Assembly (NCBI GenBank): GCA_044225675.1
Contig: JBGAIH010000034.1
Location: 1-54,416, forward strand
Origin: JACMQX01 sp044225675
GTDB lineage: Bacteria > Pseudomonadota > Gammaproteobacteria > Burkholderiales > Burkholderiaceae_C
Direction of reading: 5' to 3'
Length of the DNA: 54,416 nucleotides
A model generated the notes under the pieces. That model saw only the letters and a list, made by a program, of their open reading frames with translations, was not told the origin of the DNA and ran no database searches. Shown piece by piece: positions 8,642 through 16,792 of this stretch (its first letter is position 1; every line of letters starts with the position of its first letter). Position numbers and translations under genes: made by a program.

Positions 8642-9061
8642 TCAGCGACTGCGCGGGATCGAGTAGGTGCCCACCGCGTGCGCCACGGGTTCGGGCTGGC
8701 CCTCGGAATACAACGTGACCTCGCCGATGGCCAGCGACTTGCCGACCTTGAGCAGCCGGCACTCGCCGATGATGGCGGCGTCGGCCGAGGGCTTGCGCAG
8801 GAAGTTGAAGTTCAGGCTGGTCGTGACCGCCAGCGGCACGATGCCGATCTTGCCGAGGATCGCGACGTAGAGCCCGACGTCGGCCACCGTCATCATCACC
8901 GGACCGGAGACCGTGCCGCCGGGACGCAGCTCGGCCTGGCCGATCGGGTGGCGCACAGTGGCGGTGCCGTCACCGATGGCGTCCACCGTGCACTTGTTCT
9001 GGGGGAATTCCTTCAGGAGGAAGGCGGCCATCTCGGCCACGGAAACGACGGGCTGGGTCAT
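8642..9061 (-). CDS. PaaI-family hotdog thioesterase
   Basis: A 139-residue hotdog-fold protein of the PaaI/YdiI-like acyl-CoA thioesterase type. The signature region is ELRPGGTVSGPVMMTVADVG, which carries the helix with a catalytic acidic residue (here Asp of VADVG), followed by strands AVTTSLNFNFLRKPSADAAI and KVGKSLAIGEVTLYSEGQPE, typical of the tandem hotdog core. It would hydrolyse an acyl- or aryl-CoA thioester in the cytoplasm; the substrate is not known. It is transcribed alone or with the downstream lipoprotein gene. Confidence 0.85.
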   Translation of the reverse strand: MTQPVVSVAEMAAFLLKEFPQNKCTVDAIGDGTATVRHPIGQAELRPGGTVSGPVMMTVADVGLYVAILGKIGIVPLAVTTSLNFNFLRKPSADAAIIGECRLLKVGKSLAIGEVTLYSEGQPEPVAHAVGTYSIPRSR

Positions 9062-9144
9062 GCTGGGGAACGGCCGGCGGCCGGATGTCAACGGTGTGCG
9101 CAGAGGTTACACGACTTGGCACCCGCGCACAGCCCGTCGGCGCA

Positions 9145-9774
9145 TCAGTCCCCCTCGCCCAGCGCCTGCCGCAGATTGGCGCGGGCCTGCGCTTCCAGAG
9201 CCTCGTGCAGTTCGGGCGTCGCGTAGATCGCGGGCCGCGCAAGAAACCCCGCCAGCACCTCGCGCCGCCGCTGCCGGAACGCCGCATCGGGCACGGCCGC
9301 GTACTCCTGCCGGATCTGCCGCTCGTACTCGGCAAAGCGCTGCGGCGGTGCGCCCAGAATGGCCAGGTCGACGTCGACCACCCGCTGCGCATCGCCCGGC
9401 TCCGGCGACGCCGCATGCCGCGTCGCCAGCACGAGTCCTGCGACGCGCCGTGCCACGCCGGGCCCCGCGCCGGCAGCCTGCAGCGCCTCCTGCGCCCATT
9501 GCGCGCTCCGGTCCTCGTTGTCGTGCCGCCCGATGTCGTAGAGGGCGTCATGGAACCAGAGCGCCGCGAGGATTTCGCCCGGATGCTCGGCCCCACCCAG
9601 CACGCGCTGTGAAAGGGCGAGGCACTCGCCCAGGTGCTGCAGCGAATGGTAGGCGCGATGCGGCTCGGCGTAGCGCGCGATCAGTGCATCGCGCAGGGCC
9701 GCGCCATCGCCGGAAAGCCCAAGCAACTGCCACGCCTGGCGCCAGTGCGGGTGGAGGACAGCGGACTCATCCAT
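9145..9774 (-). CDS. predicted metal-dependent HD-superfamily phosphohydrolase
   Basis: A 209-residue HD-domain protein. Metal ligands are visible in order: YHSLQH around residues 42-47, the HD pair in ALWFHDALYD, and VVDVDLAILG with the late Asp. Proteins of this group (often annotated as predicted metal-dependent HD phosphohydrolases, COG4339-like) act on phosphorylated or nucleotide substrates, but the physiological substrate is unknown. Its start overlaps the stop of the upstream membrane-protein gene by 8 nt, so the two form a small operon. Confidence 0.85.
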   Translation of the reverse strand: MDESAVLHPHWRQAWQLLGLSGDGAALRDALIARYAEPHRAYHSLQHLGECLALSQRVLGGAEHPGEILAALWFHDALYDIGRHDNEDRSAQWAQEALQAAGAGPGVARRVAGLVLATRHAASPEPGDAQRVVDVDLAILGAPPQRFAEYERQIRQEYAAVPDAAFRQRRREVLAGFLARPAIYATPELHEALEAQARANLRQALGEGD

Positions 9775-10114
9775 GGCGCGTCGGCACCTGCGGCGCTGCC
9801 TTCGCGACCGGCCCCCGCAGCAGCCACTCGGCCACGAGCAGGTTCGGCACCCAGCACAGCCAGGCGATCACGGGATAGACCATCTCGAAGCGCAGCCCGT
9901 GCCGCCAGCCGAACATCAGCGAGCCCGGGAGCCACAGACGCAAGGTGACGGCGGCGAAGACATGCGCGTAGACGGCCCAGGCGTGCGATTCGAAAGCCTG
10001 CCGGATCGAGGGCTCCATCGTGGCGCCGATCGGGAAGGCCGCATAGGCGATCACCGCATAGGCCGTGACGCCCAGCGAAAGAACAAGGACAAGCCAGTGA
10101 CCGGCACGACGCAT
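9767..10114 (-). CDS. small integral membrane protein of unknown function
   Basis: A 115-residue protein with about three or four membrane helices (LVLVLSLGVTAYAVIAYAAF, WAVYAHVFAAVTLRLWLPGS, PVIAWLCWVPNLLVAEWLL). The ATG at 10114 is supported by GGAGG seven bases upstream. The order of segments recalls small DUF2306-like membrane proteins, but no diagnostic motif lets me assign it. It overlaps the HD-domain gene by 8 nt and diverges from glsA, with only 45 nt between the two starts, so both promoters must overlap. Confidence 0.75.
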   Translation of the reverse strand: MRRAGHWLVLVLSLGVTAYAVIAYAAFPIGATMEPSIRQAFESHAWAVYAHVFAAVTLRLWLPGSLMFGWRHGLRFEMVYPVIAWLCWVPNLLVAEWLLRGPVAKAAPQVPTRHG

Positions 10115-10159
10115 CGCAGACCTCCGCAGCCCTGTCAGCATAACGCGCAAAATCGCGTC

Positions 10160-11083
10160 ATGACGACGACGCCCGATTTCCAGCGCGTGCTGGATGACAT
10201 TGATGCCGCCATCCGACCGCAGCTCGGCCGCGAGGGCCAGGTGGCCCGCTACATTCCCGCCCTCGCCCGCGTGCCGGCCGAGCGCTTCGGCATCGCCCTG
10301 CGCACCTGTGACGGCCAGGAAGCCGCCAGCGGTGACTGCGCCGAGCCGTTCTCGATCCAGAGCATGTCCAAGCTGTTCTCGCTCACGCTGGCGATGAAGC
10401 ATCTGGGCGAAGCCCTGTGGGACCGGCTGGGCCGCGAACCGTCGGGCAATCCGTTCAACTCGCTGGTGCAGCTGGAGAACGAGCGGGGCAAGCCGCGCAA
10501 TCCGTTCATCAACGCGGGCGCCATCGCGGTGGCCGACCGTCTGGTGTCGCATGGCCAGGCGATCGAGGGCATTCTCGCGCTGCTGTCGAGCCTGTGCGGC
10601 GAGCCGATCGGCATCGATGCCGAGGTGGCGCAGTCGGAGGCCGACACGGGCTTTCGCAACGCGGCGCTGGCCAATTTCATGAAGAGTTTCGGCTCGCTGG
10701 ACAACGAGGTGGCGCAGGTGCTGCATGTCTACTTCAACCAGTGCGCGATCCGGATGAGCTGCGTGCAGGTGGCCCGTGCGGCGGGGTTTCTGAGCCGGGA
10801 CGGCCGCCACCCCCTGAGCGGCCAGCCGGTGGTGAGCGAACGCCTGACCCGCCGCATCAACTCGCTGATGCTCACCTGCGGCACCTATGACGCCGCAGGT
10901 GAGTTCGCCTACCGGATCGGCCTGCCGTGCAAGAGCGGCGTGGGCGGCGGCATCGTGGCCGTGGTGCCGGACCGGCTCACGCTGTGCGTGTGGTCGCCCG
11001 CGCTGGACGCGACGGGCAACTCGCTGCTGGGGATGAAGGCGCTGGAGATGTTCGTGAGCCGCACCGGCCTGTCGGTGTTCTGA
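10160..11083 (+). CDS. glsA: glutaminase
   Basis: A 307-residue serine-type glutaminase (L-glutamine to glutamate plus ammonia), the length of the E. coli YneH-type enzymes. The beta-lactamase-like catalytic motif Ser-X-X-Lys is seen in EPFSIQSMSKLFSLT, around residues 62-76 (Ser68 and Lys71). Other conserved blocks are GREPSGNPFNSLVQLE, NPFINAGAIAVADRL, VYFNQCAIRMSC and SGVGGGIVAVVPDR. It is a stand-alone gene, convergent with the racemase gene, starting 45 nt from a divergent membrane-protein gene. No ribosome-binding site of note is present. Confidence 0.96.
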   Translation: MTTTPDFQRVLDDIDAAIRPQLGREGQVARYIPALARVPAERFGIALRTCDGQEAASGDCAEPFSIQSMSKLFSLTLAMKHLGEALWDRLGREPSGNPFNSLVQLENERGKPRNPFINAGAIAVADRLVSHGQAIEGILALLSSLCGEPIGIDAEVAQSEADTGFRNAALANFMKSFGSLDNEVAQVLHVYFNQCAIRMSCVQVARAAGFLSRDGRHPLSGQPVVSERLTRRINSLMLTCGTYDAAGEFAYRIGLPCKSGVGGGIVAVVPDRLTLCVWSPALDATGNSLLGMKALEMFVSRTGLSVF

Positions 11084-11152
11084 TCTGTCGGCGTTGTGCG
11101 CGGCTGCGCCCTGCAGGCGCCACCGCCCCCGCGCATGTTCAGCATTGCGGGC

Positions 11153-11866
11153 TCAGCCCCTGAGCGGCGCCGTGGCCCGGGTCAGCGCGGCGCGCGCGAG
11201 CAGGCGCGTCGAGTCGAGCGTGGGCAGCGGCGAGTTGCCGTCGTGCATGATGAGTGGGATCTCGGTGCAGCCCAGCACCACGGCGTCGCAGCCTTCGGCC
11301 TTCATGCGCGCCATGACCTGCTGGAAATACGCCACGGCCTCCGGCCGGAAGATGCCGCGCACCAGCTCGTCCATGATGATGCGGTCGATCGCATCGCGGT
11401 CGGCCGGTTGCGGTCGCACCCAGTCCAGCCCCGCCGCCGACAATTTGTCGGGATAGACCTCGCTGTCCACCAGCCACGCGGTGCCGGTGATGCCGATGCG
11501 GCGGAATCCCCGGGCCACGGCCTCGTGCGCCACCACCTCGGCAATGTGCAGCCAGGGCAGCGGCGATGCGGGCAGGACCTGGGCCATGGCCTGGTGGATG
11601 GTGTTGTCGGGGCAGATGAGAAAGTCGGCGCCGGCCGCCGCGAGCTTGCGCGCCGACGACAGCATCAGCGCCCCGACGCCAGCCCGGTCGCCCCGGTCCA
11701 GCGGCGCCACGTAGTCGGCCAGACTGTGGGTGTGCATCGACACTTCGGGATGGCCATGCACGCCCATGAAGGCCGCACCCTCCTGGCAGATCGTGCGGTA
11801 GCACAGGGCGGCGCCTTCGGCCGAACAGCCGACGATGCCGATGTGAAGGGCCGTGGCGCCGCTCAT
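11153..11866 (-). CDS. aspartate/glutamate racemase family protein
   Basis: A 237-residue cofactor-independent racemase of the Asp/Glu/hydantoin family. It begins with HIGIVGCSAEGAALCYRTIC and carries the two catalytic cysteines expected for two-base racemisation: Cys85 in ICPDNTIHQA and Cys200 in VVLGCTEIPLI. The combination most resembles aspartate racemases (YgeA-like) rather than MurI, which has different flanking motifs. It lies convergent to the glutaminase gene and 44 nt after htpG on the same strand; no pathway partner is nearby. Confidence 0.88.
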   Translation of the reverse strand: MSGATALHIGIVGCSAEGAALCYRTICQEGAAFMGVHGHPEVSMHTHSLADYVAPLDRGDRAGVGALMLSSARKLAAAGADFLICPDNTIHQAMAQVLPASPLPWLHIAEVVAHEAVARGFRRIGITGTAWLVDSEVYPDKLSAAGLDWVRPQPADRDAIDRIIMDELVRGIFRPEAVAYFQQVMARMKAEGCDAVVLGCTEIPLIMHDGNSPLPTLDSTRLLARAALTRATAPLRG

Positions 11867-11884
11867 GGCTGCGCGCTCAGACCC

Positions 11885-11938
11885 GCAGCGCGTTGACGCG
11901 CCGCATGCCTCAGGCCAGCAGCGCGTTGACGCGCCGCA
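11885..11938. repeat. direct repeat duplicating the htpG 3' end
   Basis: An identical 21-bp block, GCAGCGCGTTGACGCGCCGC plus A on the plus strand, occurs at 11885-11905 and 11918-11938, 33 bp apart. The second copy encodes the last residues of HtpG (RRVNAL); the first follows its stop codon. On the minus strand the extra copy again reads RRVNAL and ends in its own TGA. Confidence 0.8.
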
Positions 11939-13826
11939 CGTAGGCCGCCGGATCCTCGGGCATGCCGCCTTCGGCGAGCAGCGCCTGGTCGAAGAGGATC
12001 TGCGCCAGTTCGTTGAAATGCACCGAGCCGTCGAGCTTGCGCACCAGCGGATGTTCCATGTTCACTTCGAGCACCGGCTTGAGATCGGGCGCCTTCTGAC
12101 CGGCCTGCTTGAGCATGCGCGCCAGCTGCAGGCTCATGCCGCCGTCCTTGGCCACGAGGCAGGCCGGGGAGTCGACGAGGCGCGTGGTCACGCGCACGTC
12201 GTCGGCCTTGTCCTTGAGCGCCTCCTTGAGCTTGGCCAGCAGCGGCTTGGCGGCCTCGGCGGCTTCTTCGGCCGCCTTCTTCTCGGCTTCGTCCTGCAGC
12301 TTGCCGAGGTCGACCGCGCCCTTGGCCACGCTCTGCATCGGCGTGCCGTCGAACTCGGTGAGGAAGCTGAGCGCCCATTCGTCCACGCGATCGGTCATGA
12401 GCAGGACTTCGATCCCCTTCTTGCGGAAGACTTCGAGCTGCGGGCTGTTCTTCGCGGCGGCCAGCGTGTCGGCGGTGATGTAGTAGATCGCCTCCTGCCC
12501 TTCCTTCATGCGGGCCTTGTAGTCCGCCAGGCTCACGGTGACGCCCTCGGTGGTGGTCGACGCAAAGCGCAGCAGCTTGGCCAGCCGGTCGCGGTTGGCA
12601 AAGTCCTCGCCCAGGCCTTCCTTGAGCACCGCGCCGAACTCGGCGTAGAACTTGCCGAAGCGGGCCTTGTCCTCGTCGGTCTCGCCCTCCTTCTCCTGGC
12701 GGGCAAGGTCTTCGAGCATGGACAGCACGCGCTTGGTCGAGCCCTCGCGGATGGCCTTGACGTCGCGGCTTTCCTGCAGCAGCTCGCGGCTCACGTTGAG
12801 CGGGAGGTCGGCCGAGTCGATCACGCCCTTGACGAAGCGCAGGTAGACCGGCATCAGCGCCTCGGCATCGTCCATGATGAACACGCGCTTGACGTAGAGC
12901 TTGACGCCGGCGGCCTTGTCGCGGTTCCACAGGTCCATTGGCGCATGCGAGGGGATGTAGAGCAGCTGCGTGTACTCGGTGCTGCCTTCCACGCGGTTGT
13001 GGCTCCAGGCCAGCGGTGCCTCGTAGTCGTGGCTGATCTGCTTGTAGAACTCCTGGTACTGCTCGGCCGTGATGTCCTTCTTGGGCCGGGTCCACAGGGC
13101 GCTGGCCTGGTTGACGGTCTCCCACTCGTCGGTGAGGACCATCTCGCCCCCCTGGTTGTCCTCGCCCTCTTTCCACTCTTCCTTGTGCATGAGAATGGGC
13201 AGCGAGATGTGGTCGGAGTATTTGCCGATGATGGACTTGAGCTTCCAGGTGCTCAGGTACTCGGTCGCGTCCTCGCGCAGATGCAGCGTGATGCTGGTGC
13301 CGCGCTGCGGCCGCTCGATGACCTCGACCTCGAAGTCGCCGGTGCCGCCGCTGGTCCAGCGCACGCCCTCGGAAGCCGGCAGGCCGGCACGGCGCGACTC
13401 GACGGTGATGCGGTCGGCCACGATGAAGCCGGAGTAGAAGCCGACGCCGAACTGCCCGATCAGTTGGCCCGACTCGGCCGCCTGGGCCTTCTGGTCGCCG
13501 CTGAGCTTTTCCATGAAGGCCTTGGTGCCGCTCTTGGCGATCGTGCCGAGGTTGTCGATGGCTTCCTGCTGCGACAGGCCGATGCCGTTGTCGGCGATGG
13601 TCAGGGTACGGGCGTCCTTGTCGAAGCTCACGCGGACCTCGAGGTTGGGCGCGTCTTCGTACAGGGCGCCGTTGTCCAGCGCCTCGAAGCGCAGCTTGTC
13701 GCAGGCATCGGAGGCGTTGGAGATCAGTTCGCGCACGAAGATCTCCTTGTTGGAGTACAGCGAGTGCGTGACGAGGTGCAGCAGTTGTGCGACCTCGGCC
13801 TGGAAGGACAGGGTTTGCTTGCTCAT
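11910..13826 (-). CDS. htpG: molecular chaperone HtpG (Hsp90)
   Basis: A 638-residue bacterial Hsp90, close to the usual 620-640. N-terminal ATPase (GHKL) motifs are intact: ELISNASDACDKLRFEAL, TIADNGIGLSQQEAI and GQFGVGFYSGFIVAD. The middle domain (RVFIMDDAEALMPVYLRFVK, DLPLNVSRELLQ) and the C-terminal dimerisation domain are complete. The start at MSKQTLSFQAEVAQLL matches the family; a TTG 18 nt upstream is less likely. A sigma-32-like promoter lies directly upstream, consistent with heat-shock induction. HtpG assists late folding of clients in the cytoplasm. Confidence 0.98.
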   Translation of the reverse strand: MSKQTLSFQAEVAQLLHLVTHSLYSNKEIFVRELISNASDACDKLRFEALDNGALYEDAPNLEVRVSFDKDARTLTIADNGIGLSQQEAIDNLGTIAKSGTKAFMEKLSGDQKAQAAESGQLIGQFGVGFYSGFIVADRITVESRRAGLPASEGVRWTSGGTGDFEVEVIERPQRGTSITLHLREDATEYLSTWKLKSIIGKYSDHISLPILMHKEEWKEGEDNQGGEMVLTDEWETVNQASALWTRPKKDITAEQYQEFYKQISHDYEAPLAWSHNRVEGSTEYTQLLYIPSHAPMDLWNRDKAAGVKLYVKRVFIMDDAEALMPVYLRFVKGVIDSADLPLNVSRELLQESRDVKAIREGSTKRVLSMLEDLARQEKEGETDEDKARFGKFYAEFGAVLKEGLGEDFANRDRLAKLLRFASTTTEGVTVSLADYKARMKEGQEAIYYITADTLAAAKNSPQLEVFRKKGIEVLLMTDRVDEWALSFLTEFDGTPMQSVAKGAVDLGKLQDEAEKKAAEEAAEAAKPLLAKLKEALKDKADDVRVTTRLVDSPACLVAKDGGMSLQLARMLKQAGQKAPDLKPVLEVNMEHPLVRKLDGSVHFNELAQILFDQALLAEGGMPEDPAAYVRRVNALLA

Positions 13827-13851
13827 GGTCTTGTTTGTGGGCAATAAAGGA

Positions 13852-13873
13852 AACGCCCCTAGTTAGGGGCGTT
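13852..13873 (-). terminator. Rho-independent terminator after the solute-binding-protein gene
   Basis: A perfect palindrome, AACGCCCCTA-ac-TAGGGGCGTT on the minus strand, is followed by TTTCCTTTATT. It lies 22 nt after the stop of the solute-binding-protein gene. It also overlaps the -10 element of the htpG promoter, so the same bases may serve both functions. Confidence 0.65.
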
Positions 13874-13889
13874 GGCGCAGAATTTCAAG
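13864..13889 (-). promoter_or_regulatory. sigma-32 (RpoH)-type heat-shock promoter for htpG
   Basis: The minus strand reads CTTGAA at 13889-13884, a 14-nt spacer and CCCCTA at 13869-13864. The RpoH consensus is CTTGAA, 13-14 nt, CCCCAT, so the -35 is exact and the -10 matches in its first four bases. Transcription would start near 13857, about 30 nt before the htpG ATG. Confidence 0.7.
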
Positions 13890-13895
13890 GGCGGA

Positions 13896-14942
13896 TTATC
13901 GCGGCAGCGACTCCACCTCCTTGGTCCAGCGGTCGAGCAGGCGCTTGCGTTCGGCCGCCTTGCCGTATTTCTCGAAGTCGTATTTGATGAGCTTGACGTT
14001 GTCGAGCAGCGGGATGCGCGGGTCGGGCTTGAAGGTCTTGTTGGCCGGCACCTGCAGGCTGTTGGCCTTGGCGCCGATGGCCTGGCCCTCGGGGCTCATG
14101 AGCCAGTCATAGTAGCGGCGGGCCGCCTCCTTGTTGCGCGAGCCCTTGACCAGAGCGATGCCGCCGATCTCGTAGCTCGTGCCCTCGCACGGGGCGACGG
14201 TCTTGACGGGGTAGTTGTTGAGGCGCCAGCCTTCGAAGCCGAAGATGAAGCTGATGCCGGTGGCGACTTCGCCCTTGGCCACGTTGGGGGCCTGCGCCGT
14301 GCCGCTGCGGGTGTAGTTGCTGATGTTCCGGTGCAGCTTCTTCATGTAGTCGAATGCCTGCTCCTCGCCCATCATCTGCACGAGGCCCGCGAGGATGGTG
14401 TAGGCGGTGCCGCTGGTGGCCGGGTGGGAGATTTCGACGTCACCCTTGTATTCGGGCTTGATCATGTCGGCCCAGCACCTGGGCTCGGGCAGCTTCTTTT
14501 TCTTGAGCAGCTCGGTGTTGTAGCCAAAGCCGATGGCCGAGGTGTAGAAGCCGCCGACCATGTTCTGCGTCATGGCGTACTGCCGCACGCTCCAGGCCGA
14601 CAGGTCATTGATGTAGGCCGGCCGGTAGGGCTCGAGCAGGCCGACTTCGGCCGCCTGCAGGAAGGGGTCGCCGGTGCCGCCCCACCAGATGTCGGTCTTG
14701 GGATTGGCGGCCTCCGCACGCAGCTGGGCCAGCGCCTCGCCCGTGGCCTTGCGGGTCTGCAGGACCTTGACGCCGGTGGCGCGGGTGAATTCCTGCGCCG
14801 CCAGTTCGCACCAGGACTGGTCGGTGCTGCAGATGGCATTGACCGTGCCCTGCTGGGCATGGGCTGCGCCACCCAGCGTGGAGGCGCCCAGCGCGCAGAC
14901 GGCCAGCGTGAAGGCGGACAGGGCAGAGGAGGTGGGCTTCAT
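13896..14942 (-). CDS. ABC-transporter solute-binding protein, family 1 (FutA/iron-type)
   Basis: A 348-residue periplasmic binding protein with a signal peptide (ALSAFTLAVCALGASTLG, cleavage after AHA about residue 29). The fold type is shown by VNAICSTDQSWCELAAQEFT, KTDIWWGGTGDPFLQAAEVG, YNTELLKKKKLPEPRCWADM and WLMSPEGQAIGAKANSLQVP. These resemble ferric-iron, 2-aminoethylphosphonate and putrescine-type receptors of the ModA/FutA superfamily; the ligand cannot be fixed. No permease or ATPase gene accompanies it here, so it is an orphan receptor that must share an importer. A terminator follows directly. Confidence 0.88.
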   Translation of the reverse strand: MKPTSSALSAFTLAVCALGASTLGGAAHAQQGTVNAICSTDQSWCELAAQEFTRATGVKVLQTRKATGEALAQLRAEAANPKTDIWWGGTGDPFLQAAEVGLLEPYRPAYINDLSAWSVRQYAMTQNMVGGFYTSAIGFGYNTELLKKKKLPEPRCWADMIKPEYKGDVEISHPATSGTAYTILAGLVQMMGEEQAFDYMKKLHRNISNYTRSGTAQAPNVAKGEVATGISFIFGFEGWRLNNYPVKTVAPCEGTSYEIGGIALVKGSRNKEAARRYYDWLMSPEGQAIGAKANSLQVPANKTFKPDPRIPLLDNVKLIKYDFEKYGKAAERKRLLDRWTKEVESLPR

Positions 14943-15010
14943 GGCGGGAGAACTCCGGAGAATGGTGAGACGTGTCAGGGTGGGTCAGGCCGTTGCCTGC
15001 GCGCTGGGGA

Positions 15011-15619
15011 TCATTGTGCCGGCAGTATCTCGCAGCGCTCAAGTCCGAAACGCAAAAAGTCGGCGTCGAAGCTCACCAGGCGCAGGCCGCTGGCCTGCGC
15101 CTGCGCGGCCAGCCAGGCATCGGTCCACAGGCGCGCCGGCATGACACGCGCGCTGACAAGCGCCTGCAGCCGGGCCTCGCAGTCCTCGGGTTCGGGCAGC
15201 AGCCCCACACACGGCAATGCGCGGAAGCGGTGGTAGACCGCGAAGGCATCGGCCAGCGACAGCGCCCCCTTGCCCACGACCTTGGGCTGGCACAGCAGCC
15301 GCACGAGCCCGAGCATGGTGGTGCGGCAGAACCAGAGACTGGGCCCGGAGGCGCCCGGTGGCGGATTGGCCTGTGCCTGCGCCTGGGCGTCCTCCCAGTA
15401 GCGGGCGGCGACGGCGTGATGCGGATGCTCCTGCACCGCCAGGGCCAGCCAGACATTGAGGTCGGGCAGGTCGCCCCGGGCGCCGCCCGCGCGCAGCGGC
15501 CAGGGCAGGCCGGGCGCCTCGCGCGCCAGCAGGGGCGGCTGCGGAAGGGCGGGCGGGTAGGCCTTGGCGCGGGAAGCGCGGGAAGCGTGAGGATCGCCTG
15601 GGGCCGGGGCGGGACTCAT
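15011..15619 (-). CDS. PIN-domain toxin (VapC-like) of a type II toxin-antitoxin pair
   Basis: A 202-residue protein whose PIN nuclease domain begins near residue 50. Acidic catalytic positions are visible in DLPDLNVWLALAVQEHPHH, LWTDAWLAAQAQASG and LVSFDADF. The family is expected to be a metal-dependent ribonuclease. Its ATG at 15619 overlaps the antitoxin stop (ATGA). The first 48 or so residues are proline- and arginine-rich and not part of the PIN fold; either the toxin has an unusual extension or the true start is a downstream non-ATG codon. Confidence 0.85.
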   Translation of the reverse strand: MSPAPAPGDPHASRASRAKAYPPALPQPPLLAREAPGLPWPLRAGGARGDLPDLNVWLALAVQEHPHHAVAARYWEDAQAQAQANPPPGASGPSLWFCRTTMLGLVRLLCQPKVVGKGALSLADAFAVYHRFRALPCVGLLPEPEDCEARLQALVSARVMPARLWTDAWLAAQAQASGLRLVSFDADFLRFGLERCEILPAQ

Positions 15620-15858
15620 TCTTCGAGCATCTCGCTGAGGCCCGCGTTGCTCAGCGCCTTCTTGCGCAAGGCCAGCGGCGCGCCCAGGCGGATGCTCGGC
15701 AGCGCGACGGGCGCCGCGTCGGGTACGGGGGCTGGCGCCGCAGCCATGCCGCGCTCGATGAGCGACAGGACCAGGTCGCGCAGGCTCGAACCGTCCAGCG
15801 CGGCACGCGCCTTGAGGTGGCGAAAAAGCTCGTCGGGGATGTCCAGGCTGGTACGCAT
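15616..15858 (-). CDS. ribbon-helix-helix antitoxin (VapB-like)
   Basis: An 80-residue protein beginning MRTSLDIPDELFRHLKARAA, a typical ribbon-helix-helix DNA-binding start, followed by SLRDLVLSLIERGM. The C-terminal half, with a proline/alanine linker and a tail LGAPLALRKKALSNAGLSEM, would bind and neutralise the toxin. It precedes the PIN gene with a 4-nt ATGA overlap, the standard antitoxin-toxin order, and probably represses its own promoter in the A/T-rich stretch just upstream (TTTTGCATAAAAATGCAG on the minus strand). Confidence 0.85.
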   Translation of the reverse strand: MRTSLDIPDELFRHLKARAALDGSSLRDLVLSLIERGMAAAPAPVPDAAPVALPSIRLGAPLALRKKALSNAGLSEMLEE

Positions 15859-15933
15859 ATCTGCATTTTTATGCAAAAGCAGATCGCCTGCAAGCCGGTC
15901 GCCCGGCCGGCGCGCCGGCGCGATGGAAAGACC

Positions 15934-16722
15934 TTAAAACTGCTCGTGCGGGGCCAGATAGCGCCACTGCCCGACCGGCAGGTGCCCCAGCATGACCCGG
16001 CCGATGCGCACGCGCTTGAGGCCGACCACCTTGAGGCCGACCTGCTCGCACATCCGGCGGATCTGCCGCTTGCGTCCTTCCCGGAGGACGAAGCGCAGCT
16101 GCTCGGGGTTCTCCCAGTCGACACGGGCCGGCCGCAGCGCCTGGCCGTCGAGGCTGAGGCCGTGGCGCAGGCGTGCGAGGCTGGCGGGCGGGAAGACCGC
16201 CTTCACGTTGGTGGTGACCTCGCCCATGGCAACGCGGACGAGGTATTCCTTCTCGATCTCGGAGTTCTCGCCGATCAGCTGGCGGGCCACCCGGCCGTCC
16301 TGCGTGAGCACCAGCAGCCCGATGGAGTCGATGTCCAGTCGGCCTGCCGGCGCGAGGCTCCTGAGCTGCGAGGGCTGGAAGTTCAGGCGGGTGCGGTCGT
16401 CGCGCCAGTGGTTTTCGGGGCGGATCAGCACGATGGCCGGCTCGTGGCCGTCTTCGGCCTGACCGCTCACATAGCCCACCGGCTTGTTGAGCAGGACGGT
16501 GACCTGCGCAGCCTGCTGACCCTGGGCCTTGCGGTCGACCTCGATGCGGTCGGCCGGCGTGACCTTCATGCCCATCTGCGCCACCTGGCCGTTGACGCGC
16601 ACCCAGCCCTTTTCGATCCAGTCGTCGGCTTCGCGACGCGAACACAGGCCCAGTTCGGCCATGCGCTTGTTCAGGCGCGAGGGCTCGGGCGGCGGTGCGG
16701 GCTTCAGGGTGGCAGGCGGCAT
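15934..16722 (-). CDS. rluF: 23S rRNA pseudouridine synthase, RluF type
   Basis: A 262-residue RsuA/RluB/RluE/RluF-family enzyme. An N-terminal S4 RNA-binding domain (SRLNKRMAELGLCSRREADD) is followed by the catalytic motif GRLDIDSIGLLVLTQDG with the nucleophilic Asp near residue 128. The C-terminal RQIRRMCEQVGLKVVGLKRV and LGHLPVGQWRYL match RluF better than RsuA or RluB, so pseudouridylation of 23S rRNA (position 2604 in E. coli; U35 of tRNA-Tyr is also a known RluF target) is expected. A GTG one codon upstream is an alternative start. It stands alone, 70 nt from kdpE. Confidence 0.9.
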   Translation of the reverse strand: MPPATLKPAPPPEPSRLNKRMAELGLCSRREADDWIEKGWVRVNGQVAQMGMKVTPADRIEVDRKAQGQQAAQVTVLLNKPVGYVSGQAEDGHEPAIVLIRPENHWRDDRTRLNFQPSQLRSLAPAGRLDIDSIGLLVLTQDGRVARQLIGENSEIEKEYLVRVAMGEVTTNVKAVFPPASLARLRHGLSLDGQALRPARVDWENPEQLRFVLREGRKRQIRRMCEQVGLKVVGLKRVRIGRVMLGHLPVGQWRYLAPHEQF

Positions 16723-16792
16723 CACGGGAGTTTACGGCGAGCGCCGCACCCCGCACGCACTGGCCGGCCGTGCAGACCAGCCGCAGGCAGCA

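Noticed and set aside
11084..11152. Bidirectional terminator between glsA and the racemase gene
   Set aside because: Only a 5-bp GC stem (GCGCC/GGCGC) without T-tract was found.
13852..13873. CIRCE (HrcA) element upstream of htpG
   Set aside because: The palindrome does not match TTAGCACTC-N9-GAGTGCTAA in sequence or spacing; an RpoH promoter explains the region better.
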